Positions 1 through 8,651 of a stretch of 32,708 nt of DNA are shown here, in pieces (positions within the stretch are counted from its first letter, which is position 1; every line of letters begins with the position of its first letter). Position numbers and translations under genes: made by a program. The notes under the pieces are model-generated. The model saw nothing but the letters and a program-made list of their open reading frames with translations. It ran no database searches and had not been told where the DNA came from. Source of the stretch: a bacterium (GTDB taxonomy: Bacteria; Bdellovibrionota_C; UBA2361; SZUA-149; JAEUWB01); contig JAEUWB010000037.1 of the NCBI GenBank assembly GCA_016786595.1, positions 1-32,708 on the forward strand, read 5' to 3'.

Positions 1-221
1 TTACCCCGATTAGGGACGACATTGATCAGGCGAACTTGCTGATTTTGCGCACTAAAGTTAGAGACAACATCTGCCGTGTTGTCAGCACTACCATCATCGA
101 CAACAATTACTTCGTAAGTTAAGCCCTGCCGGTTACAGTAACTTACAATTTCCTCTAGCGTTTGCTCGATGCGCAAAGCTTCGTTGTATGCAGGAACAAT
201 AATTGAAAGACTAATCTCCAT
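1..221 (-). CDS. Glycosyltransferase family 2, N-terminal part (cut by window edge)
   Basis: Only the first 73 codons lie in the window; the gene runs leftwards past base 1. The translation opens MEISLSIIVPAYNEALRIEQ and continues to VIVVDDGSADNTADVV. These are the nucleotide-binding start and the DDGS acidic motif of GT-A fold family 2 glycosyltransferases of the dolichol-phosphate-mannosyltransferase type, which transfer a sugar from an NDP-sugar to a lipid carrier or glycan at the inner face of the membrane. The ATG at 221-219 lies 5 bases after the stop of the flippase-like gene, so the two are probably one transcription unit. No strong Shine-Dalgarno sequence is seen. The acceptor and sugar cannot be told from this fragment. 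Confidence 0.85.
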   Translation of the reverse strand, partial: MEISLSIIVPAYNEALRIEQTLEEIVSYCNRQGLTYEVIVVDDGSADNTADVVSNFSAQNQQVRLINVVPNRG

Positions 222-226
222 TGATG

Positions 227-1246
227 CTAGGCCGTATCAACCTGTGGTTCAGCTTCTTCACTCAGTGAAGTGTCATAACTGTGGCGATTACGCAGCGAGA
301 AAAGCATTCCCGGAATACCAACTGCAATATATTGAATCAGGTGCTGGAAAGTTACCATGGAAAGCGCAACTTCCTTCTTTACTCCGATATGCACAAGGGC
401 AATCGTTGAGAGTGCTTCAATTACGCCGACCCCTCCAGGTGCCGCGGGAACAAGCGAGCTAAAATTAACTGCAGCTAAAAATAAACTCAATTCACTTAAG
501 CTTAGAGGATTTGCAAAGGCTAAAGTGACGCACCAATAGACGCAAAGTTCTACGGACCAAATTAAGAACGAGAGGAGAGAGATTTTGATTAGCGTCTGTG
601 GGTGTAAAATTGGCTCCAAACCTTCAATCAAGCGGCGGATTCTTTCACAAGCGTAGTGCACAGCCTTCGAGCTGATTCGCGCACTAATCATGGCAAGGAT
701 GGCAAATGCAACCTTGCGGAAAATAACCATCAGCACCGTAAGCACCGCTGCCAGCGCAAAAGCATAGACGACAAACAACAAGGCCTTGCTCTCTTCATAT
801 ATTTCCGAGGAGGGCATCGTAAAAAAAAGCACTGCAACAAGTAGACTAATCATCAAGCCATCCGCTAAACGCTCACCAAAAATAGTGGCCAATACATAGG
901 AGCGACTTTGCTTTGTAGCGCGACCCCCGATATGCGCCCTGACGAATTCACCTAAACGCGCAGGTAAAACATTATTTGCGAAAAATCCCAGAATCAAACA
1001 GCGGTAGGAAACAAAAAAATTCGGCTGATTGTATTTAAAGAAAAATGGCCAACGGTAAGCGCGTAGCAGATAGCTGACACAAGTTAACGCAAAGGCTGCT
1101 CCAAGATGCCACAGATTAACATTTGAAATTTGTGCAATTAATTCGTCTTTCTGAACAAACCCAAGCAGCCAGTAAATTGCAATTCCTGAAGTAATGACCC
1201 CAACAAATAAATTTCTATAAATTTTCTTTCTTTTGTGGGTCATCAC
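227..1246 (-). CDS. Flippase-like membrane protein (LPG synthase TM / UPF0104 family)
   Basis: A 339-residue polytopic membrane protein with about eight hydrophobic segments. Residues 91-100 (NNVLPARLGE), the ERLADG motif at 125-130 and VPAAPGGVGVIEA near 267-279 are hallmarks of the COG0392/UPF0104 family, the transmembrane half of lysylphosphatidylglycerol synthase and AglD-like proteins, which are thought to flip glycolipid or aminoacyl-lipid intermediates. The aminoacyl-transferase domain is absent, as in most stand-alone members. The first codon is GTG at 1246; an ATG follows at once at 1243 and is equally plausible. It lies directly upstream of a family 2 glycosyltransferase, a frequent pairing that suggests a job in making a surface glycolipid. 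The substrate is not known. Confidence 0.85.
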   Translation of the reverse strand: MMTHKRKKIYRNLFVGVITSGIAIYWLLGFVQKDELIAQISNVNLWHLGAAFALTCVSYLLRAYRWPFFFKYNQPNFFVSYRCLILGFFANNVLPARLGEFVRAHIGGRATKQSRSYVLATIFGERLADGLMISLLVAVLFFTMPSSEIYEESKALLFVVYAFALAAVLTVLMVIFRKVAFAILAMISARISSKAVHYACERIRRLIEGLEPILHPQTLIKISLLSFLIWSVELCVYWCVTLAFANPLSLSELSLFLAAVNFSSLVPAAPGGVGVIEALSTIALVHIGVKKEVALSMVTFQHLIQYIAVGIPGMLFSLRNRHSYDTSLSEEAEPQVDTA

Positions 1247-1361
1247 GCAACATTAGGTACAAACCGATCGATAATAAAGATGAAACGAACATTTATCGAA
1301 GTCATTCAATAGTAACAAGTTTTTTGAAAATTACGCCGCACAGTATATGAGGAGAAGAAAT

Positions 1362-2360
1362 ATGGAAATTCAAGGTGTTACGCATTTTGCTCGCCCAAAT
1401 TTAGAGGGGAATCAGTATGATTCTCTACGTAAATCAACAGCTGCATCAACAGCAAATATAGCTCTATCTGATATTCAAAGGACCTTAGCAGACGCAATCG
1501 GTGCTAAATTGGGCGGTTTCATGCAGGCAATTACTGGCAAATTGTCTATCCCTACAACAACTCACGCCCCCTCATTTAGCTCCTCAGCAGCAAAGCTTCT
1601 TAGCGGCGACGCTCAAGGCATGATTCATGAAGAAGAATTGCAGCACGCAATGCTTGAACATCTGCTGGGGAAAGTCAGCCCCCAGGCTCAACAAGTCTAT
1701 GCCCAAGCTCTAAATGCGGCGATCTCCACAGGCAATACGAGTTACGAGGATGCCGCGAAATTAGCTCTGCAAACAGTTGTTAAAGCGGGATTAATCGACT
1801 TACAAACTGCTGAGAAAATTCATGGGATTGCATTTCGCGCAGCTCAACTCGACAATAATCTCGAAGCACTTTATGACGGCAAAGGCGGCAAAACAGACCC
1901 AACCATTGCTGTCATGGAAAAAAATCAAGCCTTGGCACTTGCCGAAAAAACTCTTGCCCAAATAGAAAAAGGAGAAATTGACGCTCCGCCACGTCAGCTC
2001 GATGCACCGTCAAACCAAAAACCACAAACTAGTGGGAGACAATCTCAAGGGTCAGGTGGCGATGATGGCGGAATTTCAAACACCTTCCTCTGGAAACCTG
2101 AAGCAGAAAAGGACGGAAAGCTTGTGATTCTTATCCCTGCGAATCTAGCTCAAGATGTCGCCAGTGTAGAAGTCTATGCCAACGGACAATTACTTGAAAA
2201 AGGCAAAGCTTATGGGATCGGCAATGGTAGTCGCGCACATTTTCGCTTTTCAAAGCCCGGTAGTGACTTCCCGGACGGCTCAACTGTCCTTGTGCGACTA
2301 AATAGTGGGAAGACCGTGACTTACCATATTGGTGATACAGCTAGTAGAATTACTAAGTAA
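1362..2360 (+). CDS. Hypothetical protein with helical N-terminal part and C-terminal beta-rich domain
   Basis: I do not recognise this 332-residue protein. An upstream in-frame ATG at 1347 exists, but AGGAG at 1350-1354 sits 7 bases before the ATG at 1362, so 1362 is the better start. No signal peptide or membrane segment is visible. Residues from about 80 to 210 are Ala/Gln/Glu-rich and look helical. A Pro/Gln/Ser/Gly linker (about 210-240, ending in GSGGDDGG) leads to a compact domain beginning FLWKPEAEKDGKLVILIP that looks like an Ig-like beta sandwich. The gene is divergent from the flippase-like gene, with roughly 100 bases between them. Function unknown; extracellular or structural roles are only guesses. 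Confidence 0.8.
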   Translation: MEIQGVTHFARPNLEGNQYDSLRKSTAASTANIALSDIQRTLADAIGAKLGGFMQAITGKLSIPTTTHAPSFSSSAAKLLSGDAQGMIHEEELQHAMLEHLLGKVSPQAQQVYAQALNAAISTGNTSYEDAAKLALQTVVKAGLIDLQTAEKIHGIAFRAAQLDNNLEALYDGKGGKTDPTIAVMEKNQALALAEKTLAQIEKGEIDAPPRQLDAPSNQKPQTSGRQSQGSGGDDGGISNTFLWKPEAEKDGKLVILIPANLAQDVASVEVYANGQLLEKGKAYGIGNGSRAHFRFSKPGSDFPDGSTVLVRLNSGKTVTYHIGDTASRITK

Positions 2361-2402
2361 TAAAAGTTTGCTTATGGCTATGTATTCGAACGTAATACAC
2401 CG

Positions 2403-2417
2403 TAATACGGAGTATTA
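2403..2417. promoter_or_regulatory. Palindromic operator of the toxin-antitoxin remnant
   Basis: TAATAC-GGA-GTATTA is a perfect 6-bp inverted repeat ending 2 bases before the ATG of the ribbon-helix-helix gene. A further direct copy of CGTAATAC lies at 2391-2398, one helical turn upstream of CGTAATAC at 2401-2408. RHH antitoxins bind such palindromes to repress their own operon, so this is probably the autoregulatory operator. It has survived although both proteins are broken. Confidence 0.5.
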
Positions 2418-2418
2418 T

Positions 2419-2672
2419 ATGGAGAAAGATTTAACCACTGTACGTATCCCGCGGAAGCAAAAAAAGAACTAGATTGGATTGCTAGTTCGATGGATCGTGA
2501 CCGAAGTTATATAATCAATCAAGCATTAGACAATTATCTTGAATTACAACGGTGGCAAATTGAGCACATACAAAAAGCCCTCGCAGAAGCTGATCGAGGT
2601 GAGTTTATTCCGCATGATGAAGTTATGAAAAATGTTCGTAAAAAAATTAAGCAATTAGCCAATAAGAAATAA
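2419..2672 (+). pseudogene. Frameshifted ribbon-helix-helix (CopG/ParD-like) antitoxin
   Basis: The ATG at 2419 opens MEKDLTTVRIP, the typical beta-strand of an RHH DNA-binding domain, then runs into a stop at 2470-2472. One frame over, without any gap, the protein resumes as AEAKKELDWIASSMDRDRSY and continues as the expected helices and a tail with LQRWQIEHIQKALAEADRGE and IPHDEV to the stop at 2672. Adding one base in the C run at 2448-2450 restores one open frame of about 84 codons, a normal length for this family. Either the gene has lost a base or the assembly has an error. An internal ATG at 2490 could give only the C-terminal part, without the DNA-binding strand. The stop overlaps the ATG of the toxin remnant. 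Confidence 0.75.
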
Positions 2673-2758
2673 TGAAAATTTATTGGGCAGCAGGAGCAAA
2701 CCGTAACATTTTTTAATACATCTCGGAAATGGCCAAATACGCATTAATACATTGCTGA
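2672..2758 (+). pseudogene. Truncated RelE/ParE-like toxin remnant
   Basis: The ATG at 2672 shares one base with the antitoxin stop (TAATG), the coupling normal in type II toxin-antitoxin operons. The frame reads MKIYWAAGANRNIF, a TAA at 2714-2716, then YISEMAKYALIHC and a TGA at 2756. Ignoring the first stop, this resembles the N-terminal strand and first helix of RelE/ParE toxins, whose usual pattern is MK-x-x-W...A...YI. The remaining two thirds of a toxin, about 60 residues, is missing. The identification rests on position and a short weak match, so it is moderate. With the frameshifted antitoxin this is a dead module. Confidence 0.5.
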
Positions 2759-2764
2759 GAATAA

Positions 2765-3865
2765 TTACTTTATCAATTCGTATTCTACAACTTTGCCTTG
2801 CTCAATGCGTTTGCGGGCAAGTGAGAATTTAACGTGGCGGTCTTTTACAGTTAAATCCTGATCTGGCATTTCAATTGAAGTGATTCCCAGCAGAGCTTTA
2901 TATAAAGTATTGCGATCTGTAATTTTGTTCGATGTTTGTAGGGCCTGATAAAAGAGTTTCATTGAAACATAGCAAGAAAAAGTTATTTGTGTGGCCCATA
3001 CATCCTCGTATTTATCATGTAGTATTTTATTAAATCCAGGCAGTTGAAGTTGTACCTCTGGAAACTCAACGCCTTCGAACAACTCAGCAGCAGCACTAGC
3101 CATGACTTCAGGTTTTCCAACCCAATAATTAGAAAAGATCGGCTGAGTTAAGCCCTGTTCACGCAGACGTTTGATAAATGGAACAATTTGGTTGATTGCC
3201 AGGTTTAGCAAAATTGCATCAGCATTTGATTTTCTAATGCGACTGACGTGTGAAAAAAACTCCATCTCGGTCGGCATCAACGGTTCATCGACAACTAGGC
3301 TTAGACCTGACTTCTTTATTTCAGCGCGAATTCCATCGGTAATTGAGATTAACCAGTCATCTTCAGTTGTAATAGTGGCGATGCGTTTTAGCCCGCGTGA
3401 GTTAATTAATTTTACAATCGCCGGTCCATATTCGTCTCCAGTGGTCATCACCTGAAAGGCATAGGGATTTTGAAAAGGAAAGTCTGTGTGACCGATAACT
3501 CCAAACAACGGGACTTGCATACGTTTAGACAGAGGATTAAGAGCCATTCCAACTGTACTTCTGATAGTAAATACAGCTTGAGCTTTTTGCTGTTCTACTA
3601 GTTGGTTAAAAATACTGAGACTGATTTTCGGATCGTTTTTTGAGTCTTCGTAGATATGCTCAACTGCGTAGGAGCCAAGCTTGTCTTTGGCTGCAAGGTT
3701 TGTTCGGGCAATCTCAACGCCACGTTTACAGTCTTCGCCATTATCAGCATAAGTGCCGCTTAGTGGCAGAATAATGCCTAATTTGATTTTTTTAGAGCTA
3801 TCAGCAAATGCCAAGCTGGCAATTAAGATTACTAAAATGCCAAAAGTTAAAGCACTGAGACGCAC
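2765..3865 (-). CDS. Periplasmic solute-binding protein of the branched-chain amino acid (Peripla_BP_6) type
   Basis: After a signal peptide (RLSALTFGILVILIASLAFA) the mature protein begins KIKLGIILPLSGTYADNGED and continues GVEIAR. This is the characteristic opening of type 1 periplasmic binding proteins such as LivJ/UrtA, which deliver amino acids, urea or amides to an ABC importer. The open frame extends up to 3952, but that start would lie deep inside lptE. A GTG at 3865-3863, one base after the lptE stop, gives a textbook signal peptide and is chosen here. An ATG at 3913, with a GAAGG 8 bases upstream, is the main alternative. No permease or ATPase genes are next to it, so it may serve a distant transporter. 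Ligand unknown. Confidence 0.8.
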   Translation of the reverse strand: MRLSALTFGILVILIASLAFADSSKKIKLGIILPLSGTYADNGEDCKRGVEIARTNLAAKDKLGSYAVEHIYEDSKNDPKISLSIFNQLVEQQKAQAVFTIRSTVGMALNPLSKRMQVPLFGVIGHTDFPFQNPYAFQVMTTGDEYGPAIVKLINSRGLKRIATITTEDDWLISITDGIRAEIKKSGLSLVVDEPLMPTEMEFFSHVSRIRKSNADAILLNLAINQIVPFIKRLREQGLTQPIFSNYWVGKPEVMASAAAELFEGVEFPEVQLQLPGFNKILHDKYEDVWATQITFSCYVSMKLFYQALQTSNKITDRNTLYKALLGITSIEMPDQDLTVKDRHVKFSLARKRIEQGKVVEYELIK

Positions 3866-3866
3866 T

Positions 3867-4451
3867 TTAAAAATCAGCAGATACTGATTCGAGGTAGATC
3901 TTACGACTGGCTTCATCAACCAAACCTTCAAGAGCTTGTCGCTGTTGGCCACGCGAAAGCTCGCGGCTTTCTAAGCCTTGTAACGTCCCAAAATCAGTGC
4001 CGCTTTGAGCCTGAGAAGAACTTCCTGCAACAATGCCTTCACTAACGTTGGCAAAATCAGAATCAAATTCCATACTCTCATCACGCCACAAAATTTGGCC
4101 GTTGGTCTTTGTCAGCTCTCCAGAAAGCACCATCACTAAGTCAGAACTAACAGCAATGTCAGACTCTCCAGTCACACTTCTTACATCAGTATCAACTTTC
4201 TCGATACGAATCTTCAGCACTGCATCAGCATCGCCCTCGCGATCAACCACACGCACAGCGCCATAACGCTCAAAAGAATCCCGCAGCGCTTCCTGTAATT
4301 GCACGTCCAACCCAGTTTGCGTTGTCAGATTATCGACGCGAGCGATTTGCACTGATTTAATATCGGGCGGCAAGCTCGAACGGCTCCCTTGGAAAGTATA
4401 TCCGCACCCGACTAAGGCAAAGGTAAGCACAAGTAAAGTAATAGTTTTCAT
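3867..4451 (-). CDS. lptE: LPS-assembly lipoprotein LptE
   Basis: A 194-residue lipoprotein. MKTITLLVLTFALVGCGYTF ends in a lipobox with Cys16 as the lipidated residue, and GYTFQG right after the Cys is the signature opening of LptE (RlpB). IKSVQIARVDNLT and the later LSRGQQRQALEGLVDEASRKI fit the two-layer alpha/beta fold. LptE plugs the LptD barrel in the outer membrane and helps insert lipopolysaccharide, so an LPS-bearing outer membrane is implied. It is divergent from leuS; in enterobacteria the two genes are also neighbours but run in the same direction. The next gene starts one base after its stop, suggesting co-transcription. Confidence 0.85.
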   Translation of the reverse strand: MKTITLLVLTFALVGCGYTFQGSRSSLPPDIKSVQIARVDNLTTQTGLDVQLQEALRDSFERYGAVRVVDREGDADAVLKIRIEKVDTDVRSVTGESDIAVSSDLVMVLSGELTKTNGQILWRDESMEFDSDFANVSEGIVAGSSSQAQSGTDFGTLQGLESRELSRGQQRQALEGLVDEASRKIYLESVSADF

Positions 4452-4553
4452 AGGTTTAATTTATAGCTGATCTCAAAAACATCTTGACTTTACTAGCCTA
4501 CACGCTATCGGTAAAGAGCAAGAAGAAAGAAAAAATTAATTCGACGGTAAATT

Positions 4554-6998
4554 ATGAGCACTCAGGCTAAATATAATCCAGCAGAAATTGAACCAAAATG
4601 GCAAAAATATTGGTTAGAAAATAAGACTTTCAGAGTCGCAATTGACCTGACTAAGCCTAAATACTACGTGCTAGATATGTTCCCCTACCCTTCTGGGGCA
4701 GGTCTTCATGTCGGACACCCCGAGGGCTACACTGCCTCTGATATTATCTCGCGCTATAAGCGCATGCGCGGCTTCAATGTCTTACATCCAATGGGCTGGG
4801 ATGCATTTGGGTTACCTGCCGAACAGTATGCAATCGAAACCGGGACTCACCCAGGGATTACAACTAAAAAAAATATTGAGGTTTTCAAACGGCAAATCCA
4901 AGCTTTGGGGTTTTCTTACGACTGGGATCGCGAAATCGCAACTTGCGATGCTGATTACTATCAATGGACACAGTGGATTTTCATGCAACTCTACAAACAG
5001 GGCTTAGCTTACATGGCAGAGCTTCCTGTCAACTGGTGTCCAGCACTCGGCACAGTGCTTGCCAACGAAGAAGTAATTGACGGCAAAAGCGAGCGTGGTG
5101 GCCATGACGTGATACGTAAGCCGATGCGCCAATGGGTTTTGGCAATCACAAAGTATGCAGAAAGCTTGCTGGAAACGCTTGATTCTTTGGACTGGCCAGA
5201 AAGCGTTAAAGAAATGCAACGTAATTGGATTGGACGTAGCGAAGGAGCAGAATTTAGCTTCGAAATTGCTGGACATAGCGGGAAAAAATTTAGCGTTTTT
5301 TCAACCCGCCCAGATACCTTATTTGGCGCAACTTACGCAGTTCTAGCGCCAGAGCATCCGCTACTAGAAGAAATTGTTCCACAATCACATCACCAAGCGG
5401 TCTTTACGTATGTCGATGAAGCTAAGCGCAAGAGTGAGCGGGCCCGACAGGAAGAAGCTGACAAGAAAACAGGTGTCTTTACTGGAGCATTTGCGCTTAA
5501 TCCGGCTAGCGGAAAGCAGATGCCAATCTATGTCGCGGACTACGTTTTAATTAGCTACGGCACTGGCGCAATTATGGCCGTGCCTGGACATGATGAACGC
5601 GATCATGAATTCGCAAAAAAGTTTAAACTCGAAATTATTGAAGTTGTCTCTGGCGGCAATGTTCAAGAGGCGGCCTACACCGGTGATGGCTTTGCGATTA
5701 ACTCTGGATTTCTCGATGGCTTAAGCACTGCACAAGCAAAAGAAAAAATGATTCTCTGGCTTGAAGACAAGCAACTTGGGAAACGCCGGGTAAACTATAA
5801 ATTACGAGATTGGCTCTTTAGCCGGCAGCGCTATTGGGGTGAACCTTTTCCAATTATCCATACAGAAACTGGGCCAAAGCTTTTACCTGAAAGTGATTTA
5901 CCGGTAATGCTTCCTGCAATTGAAGATTTTAAACCAACTGGCGAAGGCGAACCACCACTTGCTCGCGCAACTGAGTGGCTAAATACAATTGATCAAACCA
6001 CCGGCAAACCTGCTCAACGCGAAACCAATACTATGCCACAGTGGGCAGGTAGCTGCTGGTATTACTTACGCTATCTTGACGCACGTAATCACAAACAAGC
6101 TTGGAGTAAGGAAGCCGAAAATTATTGGATGCCGGTAGACCTTTACATCGGCGGCGTCGAACACGCAGTTTTACATCTCTTATACTCACGTTTTTGGCAT
6201 CATGTACTCTTCGACATCGGCCTCGTATCTACACGTGAACCCTTTCAGCGTCTGATCAACCAGGGCATGATTCTCGGTGAGGATCATCAGAAAATGTCCA
6301 AATCACGTGGAAACGTGATTAATCCAGATGACATCATTAAAGAATACGGTGCCGACACCTTACGCCTCTATGAAATGTTTATGGGCCCGTTACAACAAGT
6401 CAAGCCTTGGAATACTGCTTCAGTTGGTGGGGTTCATAAATTTCTCCACCGCAGCTGGAAACTTTTAATTGATGAGGCGGGTAATCTTAAATCGACAATT
6501 CTACCCGACCGTGACTGTAAAAATGCAGAGCAAATTGAACGTGCAACGCACCGCATGATTCAAAAAGTAACAAACGACTTAGAAGACAAAGACTTGAAAT
6601 TCCATACCGCAATTGCCGCGATGATGACTTTCTTGAATGAAGCTAGCAGCGAGACGACGCTTCCACGATCAGTTTGTGAGCGTTTTGTTTTAGTACTTTC
6701 TGCCTTTGCTCCACATCTCGGGGAAGAATTATGGCAAAAGCTTGGTCATGCACAAACTTTGGCTTACGAAACATGGCCAAAATTTAATCCAGAACTTACC
6801 AAAGCAGAACTGATTACAATTGCGATTCAAGTTAATGGGAAATTGCGTGAAACACTTGAGGTGGCACCCGAGACGGACAAAGATCAGCTCTTAAAGCTAG
6901 CGAAAGAACAGGAGAAAGTAATTTCCTACTTAGCTGGTAAAACCTTGGTTCGCGAGGTTGTGGTACCAGGACGATTAGTGAACTTTGTGATTAAATAA
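4554..6998 (+). CDS. leuS: Leucyl-tRNA synthetase
   Basis: An 814-residue class I aminoacyl-tRNA synthetase that charges tRNA-Leu with leucine in the cytoplasm. The N-terminal [14 protein letters not shown], the HIGH-type motif HVGH at residues 52-55 within [16 protein letters not shown], the [13 protein letters not shown] segment, the editing (CP1) domain with [20 protein letters not shown] and [15 protein letters not shown], and KMSKS at 580-584 are all present in order. Length is normal for the bacterial enzyme (about 800-880). The editing threonine-rich and GHDERD motifs are intact, so proofreading should work. A possible weak promoter (TTGACT at 4484) lies in the gap shared with lptE. 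Confidence 0.97.
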   Translation: MSTQAKYNPAEIEPKWQKYWLENKTFRVAIDLTKPKYYVLDMFPYPSGAGLHVGHPEGYTASDIISRYKRMRGFNVLHPMGWDAFGLPAEQYAIETGTHPGITTKKNIEVFKRQIQALGFSYDWDREIATCDADYYQWTQWIFMQLYKQGLAYMAELPVNWCPALGTVLANEEVIDGKSERGGHDVIRKPMRQWVLAITKYAESLLETLDSLDWPESVKEMQRNWIGRSEGAEFSFEIAGHSGKKFSVFSTRPDTLFGATYAVLAPEHPLLEEIVPQSHHQAVFTYVDEAKRKSERARQEEADKKTGVFTGAFALNPASGKQMPIYVADYVLISYGTGAIMAVPGHDERDHEFAKKFKLEIIEVVSGGNVQEAAYTGDGFAINSGFLDGLSTAQAKEKMILWLEDKQLGKRRVNYKLRDWLFSRQRYWGEPFPIIHTETGPKLLPESDLPVMLPAIEDFKPTGEGEPPLARATEWLNTIDQTTGKPAQRETNTMPQWAGSCWYYLRYLDARNHKQAWSKEAENYWMPVDLYIGGVEHAVLHLLYSRFWHHVLFDIGLVSTREPFQRLINQGMILGEDHQKMSKSRGNVINPDDIIKEYGADTLRLYEMFMGPLQQVKPWNTASVGGVHKFLHRSWKLLIDEAGNLKSTILPDRDCKNAEQIERATHRMIQKVTNDLEDKDLKFHTAIAAMMTFLNEASSETTLPRSVCERFVLVLSAFAPHLGEELWQKLGHAQTLAYETWPKFNPELTKAELITIAIQVNGKLRETLEVAPETDKDQLLKLAKEQEKVISYLAGKTLVREVVVPGRLVNFVIK

Positions 6999-7019
6999 CT
7001 GCTCAGCAGTCAGGCGAGA

Positions 7020-7346
7020 CTAGGCTGCTAATGGCAACTTGTTTGCAGCAGTCCCCAAAAATGCCTCAGCAACGAGTGCCTTTGCATCGTCTTGAATCAT
7101 AATCGAAAGACCATTAATCAACTTAATGTGTCTTGAGACTTCGTCCCAATTCCCTAGATCGATATAATCGGCTAACGCCTGTGCAAGCTTACGTTGCTTA
7201 AGCAACATCTCTTCATAGGCTTCAACGCGTCTTAAAATTTCAGGGTTCTTAGAACTAATTGAGGTAAACGAACTCTTAGCAAGACGTACTGCTCGTTCAA
7301 GTTCATCTAAAGACGTAAAAAGTTTTACTACAACATCATGAGCCAT
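7020..7346 (-). CDS. Small helical hypothetical protein
   Basis: A 108-residue protein that I do not recognise. It has no signal peptide or membrane segment and reads as a run of amphipathic helices (SLDELERAVRLAKSSFTSI, VEAYEEMLLKQRKLAQALADY, WDEVSRHIKLINGLSIMIQDD), suggesting a helical bundle or coiled-coil dimer. It resembles the size and pattern of small cytoplasmic chaperone or regulator proteins, but nothing diagnostic is seen. It lies 135 bases downstream of rtcB on the same strand, so it may be the last gene of that unit or separate. The stop is 21 bases from the convergent leuS stop. Confidence 0.65.
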   Translation of the reverse strand: MAHDVVVKLFTSLDELERAVRLAKSSFTSISSKNPEILRRVEAYEEMLLKQRKLAQALADYIDLGNWDEVSRHIKLINGLSIMIQDDAKALVAEAFLGTAANKLPLAA

Positions 7347-7481
7347 TTTAAATCCTCATCATCCACTTCCACACACAACGCACCCACAGTCTAACACTGC
7401 AAGTCTGCCTTACACGAACTCTAATCAGTGGTTTTTGGAGAATTGCTTCTTTCAGCAGGTAACTACCTGGAAATAAAAGAC

Positions 7482-8642
7482 TTAATCTTCTGGCTCTTCC
7501 CCTGCAGGTGCCATTTTTACAAGCCTGGGCTGAAACCTACCAAGAATATTAACTAAGTCCTCTTGCTCACGCATCACGCTATTAATGTCCTTATAAGCTT
7601 GTGGTGCCTCGTCTAGGCCAGCAGAAATCAAGGTAACTTTTTTCTTTTGTAACTCTAAATCCAAGGCCTTTCTGGTAATATTTTCACGTGCCTTGTTACG
7701 TGACATTTTTCGCCCCGCTCCATGTGAGCAAGAGTTAATTGAGGACGGCTCTCCTCGTCCCTCAACCAAAAATCCAGGATCGACCATCGTGCCTGGGATA
7801 TATCCCAAAACTCCTTGATGTGCAGGCGTTGCCCCCTTACGATGCACAAATAAGTTTTTACCGCCAACTTCCTCGCGCCAAGCAAAATTGTGATGGTTCT
7901 CTACTTGGAATAATGACTTTGCTGATAGGGCTCGTAAAATTTCTCGATGAATAATTTGGTGGTTTGCAGAGGCATAGCGGCCCATTAACTGCATGGCTTG
8001 AAAGTATTCTTCCCCATCACCAGGAATCGTAAGCCAGGCCAGTTGCTTCAGGGTTTGATTCAATTCCGGATGAGATTTTTCTGCAATCTTACTATAGTGG
8101 CTCGCAATCGCTGCCCCACTACCACGCGAGCCACTATGCGACACAAGTCCAAGATATTTACCGGCCTTGAGTTCTTCCCGGTCATAAAGCAATTCGAATT
8201 CACCAAATTCGACAAAATGATTCCCTGAGCCGCTTGTTCCAAGTTGACGCCAGGCTTTATCTTTTAGTGATCTGACCAGTGGGCTAATGTTCCAATCTTC
8301 ATCTAAGACTGGATGATCCAGGGTCTGATCGCGGGTAGATCCGATACCAAAAAAAGTCTGTGTTTTAAGTACAGCGCTAAAAATATGCTGCTCTCTTTCA
8401 AAACGTGAAAGCGGAAGATCCAGCACTGTAAGCATCACACGGCAGGCGATATCAACCCCAACAGCATAGGGGATAACTGAATTCTCTGTGGCGATAACTC
8501 CGCCAATCGGTAAACCATAGCCGACATGAGCATCGGGCATTAGCGCCCCGTAGCTTGTAACTGGCAGTGCGCAGGCATTATGCATTTGTGCGTGCGCAGC
8601 TTGATCGATCTCGCTGCCCCAGGTTTTATAACTCGCTGACAT
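7482..8642 (-). CDS. rtcB: RtcB-family RNA ligase
   Basis: RtcB joins RNA 2',3'-cyclic-phosphate (or 3'-phosphate) and 5'-OH ends using GTP and Mn2+, in RNA repair or tRNA healing. The expected motifs occur in order: MPDAHVGYGLPIGGVIA at 35-51, VGVDIACRVM at 61-70 with metal-binding Cys67, GTSGSGNHFVEF at 135-146, SHSGSRGSG at 168-176, HRKGATPAHQG at 267-277, and SCSHGAGRKMSR at 304-315, where His307 matches the residue that takes up GMP. At 386 residues it is somewhat shorter than E. coli RtcB (408). The VDIACR version replaces the VDIGCG of canonical RtcB, marking a divergent subfamily. No RtcA or archease gene is adjacent. It starts 9 bases after the TraB-like gene, so the two are probably co-transcribed. 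Confidence 0.92.
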   Translation of the reverse strand: MSASYKTWGSEIDQAAHAQMHNACALPVTSYGALMPDAHVGYGLPIGGVIATENSVIPYAVGVDIACRVMLTVLDLPLSRFEREQHIFSAVLKTQTFFGIGSTRDQTLDHPVLDEDWNISPLVRSLKDKAWRQLGTSGSGNHFVEFGEFELLYDREELKAGKYLGLVSHSGSRGSGAAIASHYSKIAEKSHPELNQTLKQLAWLTIPGDGEEYFQAMQLMGRYASANHQIIHREILRALSAKSLFQVENHHNFAWREEVGGKNLFVHRKGATPAHQGVLGYIPGTMVDPGFLVEGRGEPSSINSCSHGAGRKMSRNKARENITRKALDLELQKKKVTLISAGLDEAPQAYKDINSVMREQEDLVNILGRFQPRLVKMAPAGEEPED

Positions 8643-8651
8643 TTGCGCAGT

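Noticed and set aside
3866-3952. N-terminal extension of the solute-binding protein into lptE
   Set aside because: It would overlap lptE by 86 bases and put over 30 residues before an otherwise standard signal peptide; the GTG right after the lptE stop fits better.
6999-7019. Intrinsic terminator after leuS
   Set aside because: ACTGCT/AGCAGT forms a small palindrome, but there is no usable loop and no U run.
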